Shown here: piece by piece, positions 7,752-12,973 of the stretch | Layout of the letters: every line of letters begins with the position of its first letter | Position numbering within the stretch: the first letter of the stretch is position 1 | NCBI GenBank assembly: GCA_021767525.1 | Contig: JAASTF010000063.1 | Coordinates: 1-12,973, forward strand | Direction of reading: 5' to 3' | Length of the DNA stretch: 12,973 nt | Source of the DNA: Paracoccaceae bacterium | Lineage (GTDB): Bacteria > Pseudomonadota > Alphaproteobacteria > Rhodobacterales > Rhodobacteraceae | Position numbers and translations under genes: made by a program | The notes under the pieces: model-generated | What the model was told of the DNA's origin: nothing | Databases searched by the model: none | The model's input: only the letters and a program-made list of their open reading frames with translations

Positions 7752-7794
7752 GACCCTCGTTCCTTTCCGGTGCCGGACCACAGCCGGGAGAGGC

Positions 7795-7822
7795 AAGGTA
7801 TCGCATTTCCCCGCCTGCTCAA
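7795..7822 (-). promoter_or_regulatory. Candidate promoter of dnaN
   Basis: Minus strand TTGAGC (7822-7817; four of six to TTGACA), a 16-bp spacer, then TACCTT (7800-7795), which keeps the first, second and last bases of TATAAT. It sits between the dnaA terminator and the dnaN ribosome-binding site, where a separate promoter is expected. The match is modest. Confidence 0.33.
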
Positions 7823-7841
7823 GGCTTTTGTTCGGTTGTCC

Positions 7842-7893
7842 AAGGAAAAGCAAAGGGCGTCAAGGGCGGCAATCGCTGCCACCCCGACGCCCT
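7842..7893 (-). terminator. Probable intrinsic terminator of dnaA
   Basis: On the minus strand, 14 nt past the dnaA stop, AGGGCGTC (7893-7886) pairs with GACGCCCT (7861-7854). An inner stem GGGTGGCA / TGCCGCCC surrounds a GCGAT loop, giving one long GC-rich hairpin. It is followed by TTGCTTTTCC (7853-7844), an interrupted T-run. The stem is strong and the tail imperfect, so termination may be partial. Confidence 0.6.
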
Positions 7894-7907
7894 GCTACGC
7901 GTTGCGT

Positions 7908-9284
7908 TTACGCCTCAAGCGTGCGGCGCAGCATCTCGATATCTTCGGCGATCTGGCCATCCTGGCTGCGCAGTTCGTCGATGCGCTTGACCCCGTGCAT
8001 GACAGTGGTGTGATCGCGCCCGCCAAAACGGCGGCCGATCTCGGGCAGGCTGCGGCTGGTCAGCTGCTTGCACAGGAACATCGCCACCTGCCGCGGGCGG
8101 GCAAAGGTGCGCACGCGCTTGGGCCCGACCAGGTCGGACAGGCGGATATTGTAATGCTCGGCCACGCGGCGTTGAATTTCCTCGATCGTGATCTTGCGTT
8201 CCGAGGCGCGCAGCACATCGGCCAGGCAATCCTGGGTCATGTCCAGAGTGATTTCGCAGCCCACGAGCGAGGCAAAGGCGAACAGCCGGGTCAGCGCCCC
8301 TTCCAGAACGCGGACATTGGTGCTGATGCGATGGGCCAGGAATTCCAGGACGCCATCGGCCAAGACCAGGTCGGGATATTGCTGGCGAAAGCTGTCGACC
8401 TTGGATTGCAGGATGCCCAGGCGCAGTTCGTAATCGGTGGGGTGCAGATCGACCACAAGGCCGCATTGCAGGCGGCTTTTGATCCGATCCTCGAGATCCT
8501 TGATCTCGCCCGGGGCACGGTCGGCCGAGATGATGATCTGCTTGTTGCCGTCGACCAGGGCGTTGAAGGTGTGAAAGAATTCTTCCTGCGTGCTGTCCTT
8601 GCCGGCAATGAATTGCACGTCATCCACCATCAGAACGTCGACCGCGCGGAAAAGCTGTTTGAAGTCCATCATGCGACGGTCACGCAGCGCCTGGACAAAG
8701 CGATACATGAACTGTTCCGCCGACAGGTAGACCACGTTCAGATCGGGGCGGCGGGCCTGCAATTCATGCGCGATGGCGTGCATCAGGTGCGTCTTGCCCA
8801 GACCGACGCCACCGTAAAGGAACAGCGGGTTGAACGTGACCGGCCCGCCCTCGGCCACACGCTTGGCAGCGGCGTGGGCCAGCTCGTTCGGTTTGCCGAC
8901 CACGAATGTGTCGAAGGTGAACCGCGAATCCAGCGGCGCCCCGGGCAGCAGCTCGTCCTGGAGGGCGGGTTTTGCCGTGGCCTTGGGCGTGGCACCCGCG
9001 CCGGCCCGATTCTGAGCGGTGGCGCTGGGGCGCATCGTCTCGTTCGCGGCCACCTGGAATTGCAGGCGCCGCACGTCTTCACCGGCGCGGCTGAGTTGAT
9101 GCAGGATCAGGTCGCCGAAATTCTGCGACACGTAGTTGCCCATGAAGCTGGTGGGCACGTTGAACACCGCTACCCCATCGCGGATGTCCGAAAACTCGAT
9201 CGGTTCGATCCAGTTCGTATAGTTGTTCTGCCCTACGCTGCCCAACAAGTTCTTGCGCAACTGTCCCCATTGTTCCTGCGTCAT
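7908..9284 (-). CDS. dnaA: Chromosomal replication initiator DnaA
   Basis: AAA+ ATPase that binds DnaA boxes at the origin, melts DNA and loads the DnaB helicase. The product is 458 residues. Domain I runs MTQEQWGQLRKNLL...NYTNWIEP; a short Ala/Pro-rich linker (about 85-110) is domain II. Domain III begins near FTFDTFVVGKPNELAHAAA (about 122-140), with Walker A GGVGLGKT (158-165) and Walker B VLMVDDVQF (about 217-225). Domain IV ends with the signature GRRFGGRDHTTVMHG (to residue 431). I chose the ATG at 9284: the related proteins start MTQ-xQWGQ and GGGGAAGAG precedes it; in-frame ATGs at 9311 and 9335 would add unrelated residues. It has its own long upstream region and a downstream terminator. 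Confidence 0.98.
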   Translation of the reverse strand: MTQEQWGQLRKNLLGSVGQNNYTNWIEPIEFSDIRDGVAVFNVPTSFMGNYVSQNFGDLILHQLSRAGEDVRRLQFQVAANETMRPSATAQNRAGAGATPKATAKPALQDELLPGAPLDSRFTFDTFVVGKPNELAHAAAKRVAEGGPVTFNPLFLYGGVGLGKTHLMHAIAHELQARRPDLNVVYLSAEQFMYRFVQALRDRRMMDFKQLFRAVDVLMVDDVQFIAGKDSTQEEFFHTFNALVDGNKQIIISADRAPGEIKDLEDRIKSRLQCGLVVDLHPTDYELRLGILQSKVDSFRQQYPDLVLADGVLEFLAHRISTNVRVLEGALTRLFAFASLVGCEITLDMTQDCLADVLRASERKITIEEIQRRVAEHYNIRLSDLVGPKRVRTFARPRQVAMFLCKQLTSRSLPEIGRRFGGRDHTTVMHGVKRIDELRSQDGQIAEDIEMLRRTLEA

Positions 9285-9755
9285 CTCTTCCCCGTTCGCT
9301 CGCCGCTTCATCCAACACCGCACACGCACGATCACGGCCTGTCCCCCCGTGAAAGCACAAAATCACCAACCCCGCTGACACTGCTCAGCCGGTCGCCGCC
9401 CGTCATCGGGCCGCATTTTTCTGGTTCGGCTAACGGTCAAGTGCACGGGGTCCCACCCCCGAAAATACGCACGGTGACCTACACCGAAATCTTGTCGGAC
9501 TGGCCGGGTCAGCAGACGACCCTTTGAAAAACATGCACGCCATTAAACATGGCGCGATTGCTTTACTTTATGGTCAGACGCACACCTGTTCTGAACGTCT
9601 GAACCGAACCTGTCCCCCCAAGGCGATGTGACTCGCAGGGTGGAAATTAGCAACATGGCGAACGGCGCGGCAACTGATCTTCACGCTTGACTCTGACTTT
9701 CACGAAAAAGAATCTTTCGCGTCCGCAGAAGCGCATTGAATCCATTGGAGTCATC
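9285..9755 (-). promoter_or_regulatory. dnaA upstream control region (gene-free, about 470 bp)
   Basis: I see no credible gene between the rpsT terminator and dnaA. Contents: five GANTC sites (9630-9752, separate entry); a 7-bp inverted repeat TCAGACG / CGTCTGA (9574-9580, 9596-9602) with the palindrome GTTCTGAAC overlapping its right arm (9588-9596); an inverted repeat CGCCAT-taaac-ATGGCG (9538-9554); a hairpin GGGGT-ccc-ACCCC (9447-9459) inside GGTCA / TGACC arms (9435-9439, 9475-9479); AACATGGCG twice (9546-9554, 9652-9660); CCTGTCCCCCC twice (9338-9348, 9609-9619). Weak promoter candidates on the minus strand are TTGCCG-18-TAATTT (9673-9644) and TTCAGA-17-CATAAA (9595-9567); either predicts a leader of over 250 nt. 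No DnaA box matching TTATCCACA was found, even with one mismatch. Confidence 0.5.
9630..9752. promoter_or_regulatory. Cluster of five GANTC (CcrM-type methylation) sites upstream of dnaA
   Basis: GACTC at 9630 and 9689, GAATC at 9710 and 9738, and GAGTC at 9748 fall within 123 bp; I found none in the remaining 345 bp down to dnaA and only about 14 in the rest of the window. In Caulobacter, CcrM methylates GANTC and the methylation state of the dnaA promoter influences its transcription. Methylation control of dnaA here is an inference by analogy. Confidence 0.55.
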
Positions 9756-9785
9756 AAAAAAGGCGCTGCAAAACTGCAACGCCTT
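9756..9785 (-). terminator. Intrinsic terminator of rpsT
   Basis: On the minus strand, 24 nt past the rpsT stop, AAGGCGTTGC (9785-9776) pairs with GCAGCGCCTT (9769-9760) around the 6-nt loop AGTTTT. The stem is 10 bp with one G-T wobble and runs into TTTTTT (9761-9756). It has the textbook form and ends the rpsT transcript before the dnaA control region. Confidence 0.88.
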
Positions 9786-9809
9786 CTTCGGTTTCACCGG
9801 ATTGCGGGG

Positions 9810-10073
9810 TCAGCCCAGCGCCTTCACACGTGCGGCCAGGCGCGACATTTTGCGCGAGGCGGTGTTCTTGTGAAAGACGCCTTTGGTGACGCCGCGCATC
9901 AGTTCGGGCTGGCAAGCCTGCAGGGCGGCCTGGGCTGCGGCCTTGTCGCCCGAGGCGATCGCCTCTTCGACTTTGCGCAGGAAGGTGCGGATACGCGAAC
10001 GGCGGGCTTTGTTGACAGCGGTGCGACGCTCGAGCTGGCGGGCGCGCTTTTTCGACTGGGGCGTATTTGCCAT
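9810..10073 (-). CDS. rpsT: 30S ribosomal protein S20
   Basis: Small basic primary-binding protein of the 30S subunit that contacts 16S rRNA. The product is 87 residues, the normal length, beginning MANTPQSKKRARQLERR and continuing with the Lys/Arg-rich three-helix pattern (AVNKARRSRIRTFLRKVEEAI, then GVFHKNTASRKMSRLAARV). The start at 10073 matches the family N-terminus; an in-frame ATG at 10121 would add 16 unrelated residues. AAGG about 9 nt upstream is a modest ribosome-binding site. The gene stands alone between the hydratase terminator and its own terminator. I found no convincing promoter in the 217 bp upstream that follow the hydratase terminator, which also hold an 11-bp repeat array. 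In E. coli S20 represses its own translation; nothing visible here tests that. Confidence 0.97.
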   Translation of the reverse strand: MANTPQSKKRARQLERRTAVNKARRSRIRTFLRKVEEAIASGDKAAAQAALQACQPELMRGVTKGVFHKNTASRKMSRLAARVKALG

Positions 10074-10238
10074 GATTTCTGACCTTTGTCTTTCGGGTTC
10101 GGTTCGTTTCAATTCTCGCACGATGCAAACCCGTTCCGGCGGCCAGGGGCCGGACGATTCGAGCCAGAGCGGGCTTCACGCGCATGTATGGCGATGGCGG
10201 ATAGCCCATTCCGGCCCAAAAGGAAAGCACCAAAACGC

Positions 10239-10279
10239 CATGCACATCCCATGCACATGTCATGCATATCCCATGTAGA
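10239..10279 (+). repeat. Four-unit 11-bp repeat between the hydratase gene and rpsT
   Basis: CATGCACA (10239), CATGCACA (10250), CATGCATA (10261) and CATGTAGA (10272) follow each other at exactly 11-bp spacing, two perfect units and two decaying ones. The first 19 bp, CATGCACATCCCATGCACA, are identical to the minus strand at glpD (plus coordinates 2834-2816). It starts 166 bp upstream of the rpsT ATG and stops 12 bp short of the hydratase terminator. The remaining bases between 10074 and 10290 show nothing I can identify. Confidence 0.8.
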
Positions 10280-10290
10280 TGTCGCGCATG

Positions 10291-10323
10291 AAAAACCCCG
10301 CCGCGGGAAAACCGGGGCGGGGT
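10291..10323 (-). terminator. Intrinsic terminator of the enoyl-CoA hydratase gene
   Basis: On the minus strand, 25 nt past the stop, ACCCCGCC (10323-10316) pairs perfectly with GGCGGGGT (10302-10295) around a 13-nt loop that can form an inner CGG / CCG stem. TTTT follows (10294-10291), giving five Ts with the last stem base. A good canonical terminator. Confidence 0.85.
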
Positions 10324-10348
10324 GGTCATCAAATCGCGAAGGGCGCAA

Positions 10349-11125
10349 TCAGCGGTCGCGGAATTGCGCGGTGCGTTTTTCAAGAAACGCCGCCATGCCT
10401 TCTTTCTGGTCCTCGGTCGCAAAGAGCGAGTGGAACACCCGCCGCTCGAACAGCATGCCCTCGGCCAGGGTGGTTTCGAACGAGCGGTTTACCGATTCCT
10501 TGACCGCCATCACAGTGATCATCGATTTCTCGGCGATCTTGCCGGCGGCGGCCAGCGTCTCTTTCATCAGCTCTTTGGCGGGCACGACGCGGCTGACCAG
10601 CCCGGCGCGCTCGGCCTCGCCGGCATCCATGAAACGGCCCGTCAGGTTCATGTCCATCGCCTTGGCCTTGCCGATGGCGCGGGTCAGGCGCTGGGTGCCG
10701 CCGATACCGGCCATGACGCCCAGGTTGATTTCGGGCTGGCCGAACTTGGCCGTGTCCGCCGCGATGATGAAATCGCACATCATCGCCAGCTCGCAGCCGC
10801 CGCCCAGCGCATAGCCCGACACAGCCGCGATGATCGGCTTGCGCACGCGGCAGATCGCCTGGGTTTCGGCGGTGAACAGGTCGCCGGCAAAGACATCCAC
10901 GAAACTCTTTTCACTCATCATCTTGATGTCGGCGCCGGCGGCGAACGCCTTTTCGCTGCCGGTCAGCACGATGCAGCGCACCTTGTCATTGTCCTGTGCC
11001 GCCGTCAGCGCGTCCGCCAGCTCGCCCAGCAACTGATCGTTGAGGGCGTTCATCGCGTCGGGACGGTTGAGTTTGATTTGGGCGACGTGGTCTTCTACTT
11101 CGACGATGATCGTCTCATAGGCCAT
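10349..11125 (-). CDS. Short-chain enoyl-CoA hydratase (crotonase family)
   Basis: Cytoplasmic hydratase that adds water to 2-trans-enoyl-CoA to give 3-hydroxyacyl-CoA, as in fatty-acid or amino-acid-derived acyl-CoA breakdown. The product is 258 residues, normal for a single-domain crotonase. Both catalytic glutamates are present: E112 in GYALGGGCELAM and E132 in FGQPEINLG. The oxyanion-hole residues are A65 in AAGADIK and G109. The sequence resembles the mitochondrial ECHS1 type closely, through to the C-terminal GMAAFLEKR, which supports a true hydratase rather than another crotonase activity. The start at 11125 gives the expected MAYETIIVE; its ribosome-binding site is weak. It lies 65 bp downstream of mutM and has its own terminator. 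The metabolic pathway cannot be told from this context, so I give no symbol. Confidence 0.93.
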   Translation of the reverse strand: MAYETIIVEVEDHVAQIKLNRPDAMNALNDQLLGELADALTAAQDNDKVRCIVLTGSEKAFAAGADIKMMSEKSFVDVFAGDLFTAETQAICRVRKPIIAAVSGYALGGGCELAMMCDFIIAADTAKFGQPEINLGVMAGIGGTQRLTRAIGKAKAMDMNLTGRFMDAGEAERAGLVSRVVPAKELMKETLAAAGKIAEKSMITVMAVKESVNRSFETTLAEGMLFERRVFHSLFATEDQKEGMAAFLEKRTAQFRDR

Positions 11126-11190
11126 GAAAATTCGCTTTCGCTTGTTTCGCTCAGGTCGATACGCTTACCAATCTTGCGGCGCGGTTCAAG

Positions 11191-12042
11191 CTATCTTTGA
11201 CAGACCGGACAATAGAAGCTGGAGCGCCCCGACTGCACGATCCGGCTGATCGTGCCGCCACAATCGGGGCTGCGGCAGGGTTGCCCCTCGCGCCCGTAAA
11301 CATCGAAACTGTGCTGAAAATAACCCAGTTCGCCATCGGCCTGGCGAAAATCGCGCAAGCTGGATCCGCCCGCCGCGATGGCATCCGTCAGCACCTGCCG
11401 GATGATCGGCACCAGTGCGGCCACACGCCGCGCCGCGATCCGGCCGGCCTTGCGCCGGGGATGGATGCGGGCCCGGTAAAGTGCCTCGCACACGTAGATA
11501 TTTCCCAGCCCGGCGACGATATGCTGATCCAGCAGCGCCGCCTTGACCGGCGTGTTCCGCCCCTTGAAGGCGGCCACCAGGTGCGGCTCGGAAAAATCGT
11601 TGCCCAGGGGTTCGGGGCCCAGCACGGCCAACAGCTTGTGCGTCTCGGCCGTTGCGGTTTCCATCAGGTCCATCGCGCCGAAACGGCGCGGGTCGTTAAA
11701 CGTGATGCGCGCGCCGTTTTCCATATCCAGCACCACGTGGTCATGCTTTTCCGGCGCGGGATGGTCGTGCACGAACACGCCCAGCGGATCGCCCGACACC
11801 AGCATCCGCCCCGACATGCCCAGATGAATCAGCAGCGTCTCCCCCGAATCGAGATCGGCCAGAATGTATTTCGACCGCCGCCGCAGCGCCTGCACCCGAC
11901 GCCCCGTCAGCCGCGCCGCCATATCGGGCGGGAAAGGCCAGCGCAGATCGGGGCGGTTGACCTGCGCGCTCGCGATCACCTGGCCCTCGATCACCGGGGC
12001 AAGGCCACGGCGCACGGTTTCGACCTCGGGCAATTCGGGCAT
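11191..12042 (-). CDS. mutM: Formamidopyrimidine-DNA glycosylase (8-oxoguanine repair)
   Basis: Bifunctional DNA glycosylase / AP lyase that removes 8-oxoguanine and formamidopyrimidines. The product is 283 residues. The mature N-terminus PELPEVETVRRGL supplies the catalytic P2 and E3. K58 in RRRSKYILADL fits the conserved lysine, and HLGMSGRM follows. The helix-two-turns-helix region contains the conserved LLDQHIVAGLGNIYVCEALY. The C-terminal zinc finger is C-x4-C (CRSPDC) then CPVC, ending CQR. The first pair is spaced wider than the C-x2-C of E. coli Fpg; I believe this is common in alphaproteobacteria. The start at 12042 has AAAGGAC at good spacing. It is divergent from ubiE across 88 bp and is followed by the hydratase gene after 65 bp without a clear terminator. 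Confidence 0.97.
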   Translation of the reverse strand: MPELPEVETVRRGLAPVIEGQVIASAQVNRPDLRWPFPPDMAARLTGRRVQALRRRSKYILADLDSGETLLIHLGMSGRMLVSGDPLGVFVHDHPAPEKHDHVVLDMENGARITFNDPRRFGAMDLMETATAETHKLLAVLGPEPLGNDFSEPHLVAAFKGRNTPVKAALLDQHIVAGLGNIYVCEALYRARIHPRRKAGRIAARRVAALVPIIRQVLTDAIAAGGSSLRDFRQADGELGYFQHSFDVYGREGQPCRSPDCGGTISRIVQSGRSSFYCPVCQR

Positions 12043-12072
12043 CGGCGCGTCCTTTCAACACAGCGGGGCGCA

Positions 12073-12100
12073 TTGCAGCGCCGGTTCAGCGCCCTATAAG
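12073..12100 (+). promoter_or_regulatory. Probable promoter of ubiE-ubiB
   Basis: TTGCAG (12073-12078), a 16-bp spacer, then TATAAG (12095-12100; five of six to TATAAT). The predicted start near 12107 leaves a leader of about 24 nt containing AAGGAA before the ubiE ATG. It lies in the 88-bp divergent gap with mutM, for which I could not find an equally good promoter. Confidence 0.45.
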
Positions 12101-12130
12101 AAGGGCAGAGAACAAGGAACGGCAAGCCCC

Positions 12131-12883
12131 ATGACCGACGAGCATCAGGAAACCACGCATTTCGGATTTCAGGATATTCCGGAATCGGAAAAGGCGGGGC
12201 GCGTGCGCGGCGTGTTCGGCTCGGTCGCGTCGAAATACGACGTGATGAACGACGCGATGAGCCTGGGCATCCACCGCGTCTGGAAAGACGCGATGATGGA
12301 TTGGCTGGCGCCCCGGCCCGGCACGCGGCTGCTGGACGTGGCGGGCGGCACCGGCGACATCGCCTTTCGCTATCTCGCCCGCGCGGGCCAGGCCCATGCC
12401 ACGGTTCTGGACCTGACCGAGCCGATGCTGATCGAGGGTCGCAAGCGCGCCGAGGCCGAGCGGCTGTCGGGCAGCCTGGATTGGGTGGTGGGCGACGCGA
12501 TGGCCCTGCCCTTTCCCGACAACACGTTCGACACCTACACGATCAGCTTCGGGATTAGGAACGTGACCCGCCCGCAAGACGCGCTGAACGAGGCCTATCG
12601 CGTGCTGCGCCCCGGGGGTCGGTTGATGGTGCTGGAGTTCAGCCAGATTCCGAACGAGCTGATGCAAAAGGTCTATGACCTGTATTCCTTCAACATCATC
12701 CCGCGCATGGGGCAGGCCATCGCCAACGACCGCGACAGTTACCAATACCTGGTGGAGTCGATCCGCAAGTTCCCGGATCAGGACACGTTCCTGGGCATGG
12801 TCAAGGCGGCCGGGTTCGACAACGCCAAGTATCGCAACCTGACGATGGGCATCGCCTGCCTGCATTCCGGCTGGAAGATTTAA
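12131..12883 (+). CDS. ubiE: Ubiquinone/menaquinone C-methyltransferase UbiE
   Basis: SAM-dependent methyltransferase that makes the C-methylation step of ubiquinone synthesis (2-methoxy-6-polyprenyl-1,4-benzoquinol methylase) and, where menaquinone is made, methylates demethylmenaquinone. The product is 250 residues. It fits the UbiE family signature Y-D-x-M-N-x2-M-S-x3-H-x2-W (YDVMNDAMSLGIHRVW, residues 36-51). The SAM-binding motif I is LLDVAGGTGDIAF (about 67-79), followed by SFGIRNV and the second signature YRVLRPGGRLMVLEFS. The C-terminus GIACLHSGWKI is typical. The ATG at 12131 was chosen because the protein starts where the family does and AAGGAA lies about 11 nt upstream. The ubiB start follows after one base, so the pair is translationally coupled. 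Menaquinone use cannot be judged here. Confidence 0.97.
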   Translation: MTDEHQETTHFGFQDIPESEKAGRVRGVFGSVASKYDVMNDAMSLGIHRVWKDAMMDWLAPRPGTRLLDVAGGTGDIAFRYLARAGQAHATVLDLTEPMLIEGRKRAEAERLSGSLDWVVGDAMALPFPDNTFDTYTISFGIRNVTRPQDALNEAYRVLRPGGRLMVLEFSQIPNELMQKVYDLYSFNIIPRMGQAIANDRDSYQYLVESIRKFPDQDTFLGMVKAAGFDNAKYRNLTMGIACLHSGWKI

Positions 12884-12884
12884 G

Positions 12885-12973
12885 ATGCGCGGCCCCCATA
12901 ATATCTGGCGGCTGATCCGCACCGGCGCCACGCTGGAACGCACCGACGCGATGCGCGTGGTTCTGGATGCCTT
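12885..12973 (+). CDS. ubiB: UbiB family protein, first 29 codons (cut by the window edge)
   Basis: The reading begins MRGPHNIWRLIRTGATLERT and stays open to the window end. This matches the N-terminus I know for rhodobacteral UbiB, an ADRF/ABC1-family atypical kinase-like ATPase needed for ubiquinone synthesis. The kinase-like domain itself is off the window, so the call rests on the N-terminus and on position directly after ubiE (one base between stop and start). The ribosome-binding site GGAAG lies within the last ubiE codons, 7 nt before the ATG, consistent with an operon. Confidence 0.82.
   Translation, partial: MRGPHNIWRLIRTGATLERTDAMRVVLDA

Noticed and set aside
9285..9335. Longer dnaA with starts at 9311 or 9335
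   Set aside because: The extra residues do not belong to DnaA domain I, and the ATG at 9284 has the purine-rich site and the expected MTQEQWGQ start.
7212..9527. A 771-codon open frame on the plus strand, opposite dnaN and dnaA
   Set aside because: Same explanation: no recognisable domain, and its residue composition mirrors the real genes on the other strand.
9588..9609. GTTC/GAAC cluster resembling a LexA operator
   Set aside because: Rhodobacteral LexA sites are GAAC-N7-GAAC direct repeats; the spacings here (4 and 9 between GAACs, 1 between GTTC and GAAC) do not fit.
10239..10279. A CRISPR array or iteron-based plasmid origin
   Set aside because: Units are 11 bp without spacers, so it is not CRISPR. 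There is no replication-initiator gene of plasmid type nearby, and the sister array lies in glpD coding sequence.
9754..10422. A 222-codon minus-strand frame running from the hydratase 3' end through rpsT
   Set aside because: It overlaps two terminators and rpsT in another frame and shows no family resemblance.
11130..11152. Repeated GCGAAA motifs just upstream of the hydratase start
   Set aside because: Three short irregularly spaced copies in purine-rich leader sequence; no clear structure or match to a known site.

Overview
This is a stretch of ordinary chromosome from an alphaproteobacterium, most likely a member of the Rhodobacteraceae (Roseobacter group). The assignment is by inference: GC looks high (about 60-65% by eye), codon use is strongly GC-biased, the proteins read as typical rhodobacteral orthologues, and the order mutM / enoyl-CoA hydratase / rpsT / dnaA / dnaN / recF / gyrB with divergent ubiE-ubiB fits that group. 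The species cannot be named. I see no transposase, integrase, tRNA, rRNA or CRISPR array.

Layout. Almost everything reads on the minus strand, so the biological order runs from right to left. At the right edge, ubiE and the first codons of ubiB read rightward (12131 to the end): ubiquinone synthesis. Back to back with them, mutM (11191-12042) and a short-chain enoyl-CoA hydratase (10349-11125, closed by a terminator) read leftward. Then come rpsT for ribosomal protein S20 (9810-10073, with its own terminator), a gene-free regulatory stretch of about 470 bp, and the replication block dnaA (7908-9284), dnaN (6633-7751), recF (5435-6547) and gyrB (2926-5343). The left end carries glycerol catabolism: glpD (1276-2844) and the start of glpK (runs off at base 1).

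How the genes work together. dnaA, dnaN, recF and gyrB supply the initiator, the sliding clamp, the gap-repair loader and the gyrase subunit; mutM removes oxidised guanine. They are not one simple operon: a large hairpin terminator separates dnaA from dnaN, and gyrB has its own well-formed promoter. glpK phosphorylates glycerol and glpD passes the electrons of glycerol-3-phosphate to the quinone pool that ubiE and ubiB help to make.

The coding content is conventional; the interest lies between the genes. (1) An 11-bp-phased CATGCACA repeat array occurs twice, across the glpD start codon and between the hydratase gene and rpsT, with 19 bp identical. (2) Five GANTC (CcrM-type) sites fall within 123 bp upstream of dnaA, against about 14 in the rest of the window. 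(3) Two adjacent perfect palindromes flanked by 7-bp direct repeats lie between dnaN and recF. (4) An imperfect palindrome lies between gyrB and glpD. (5) No recognisable DnaA boxes surround dnaA, so the replication origin is probably elsewhere.
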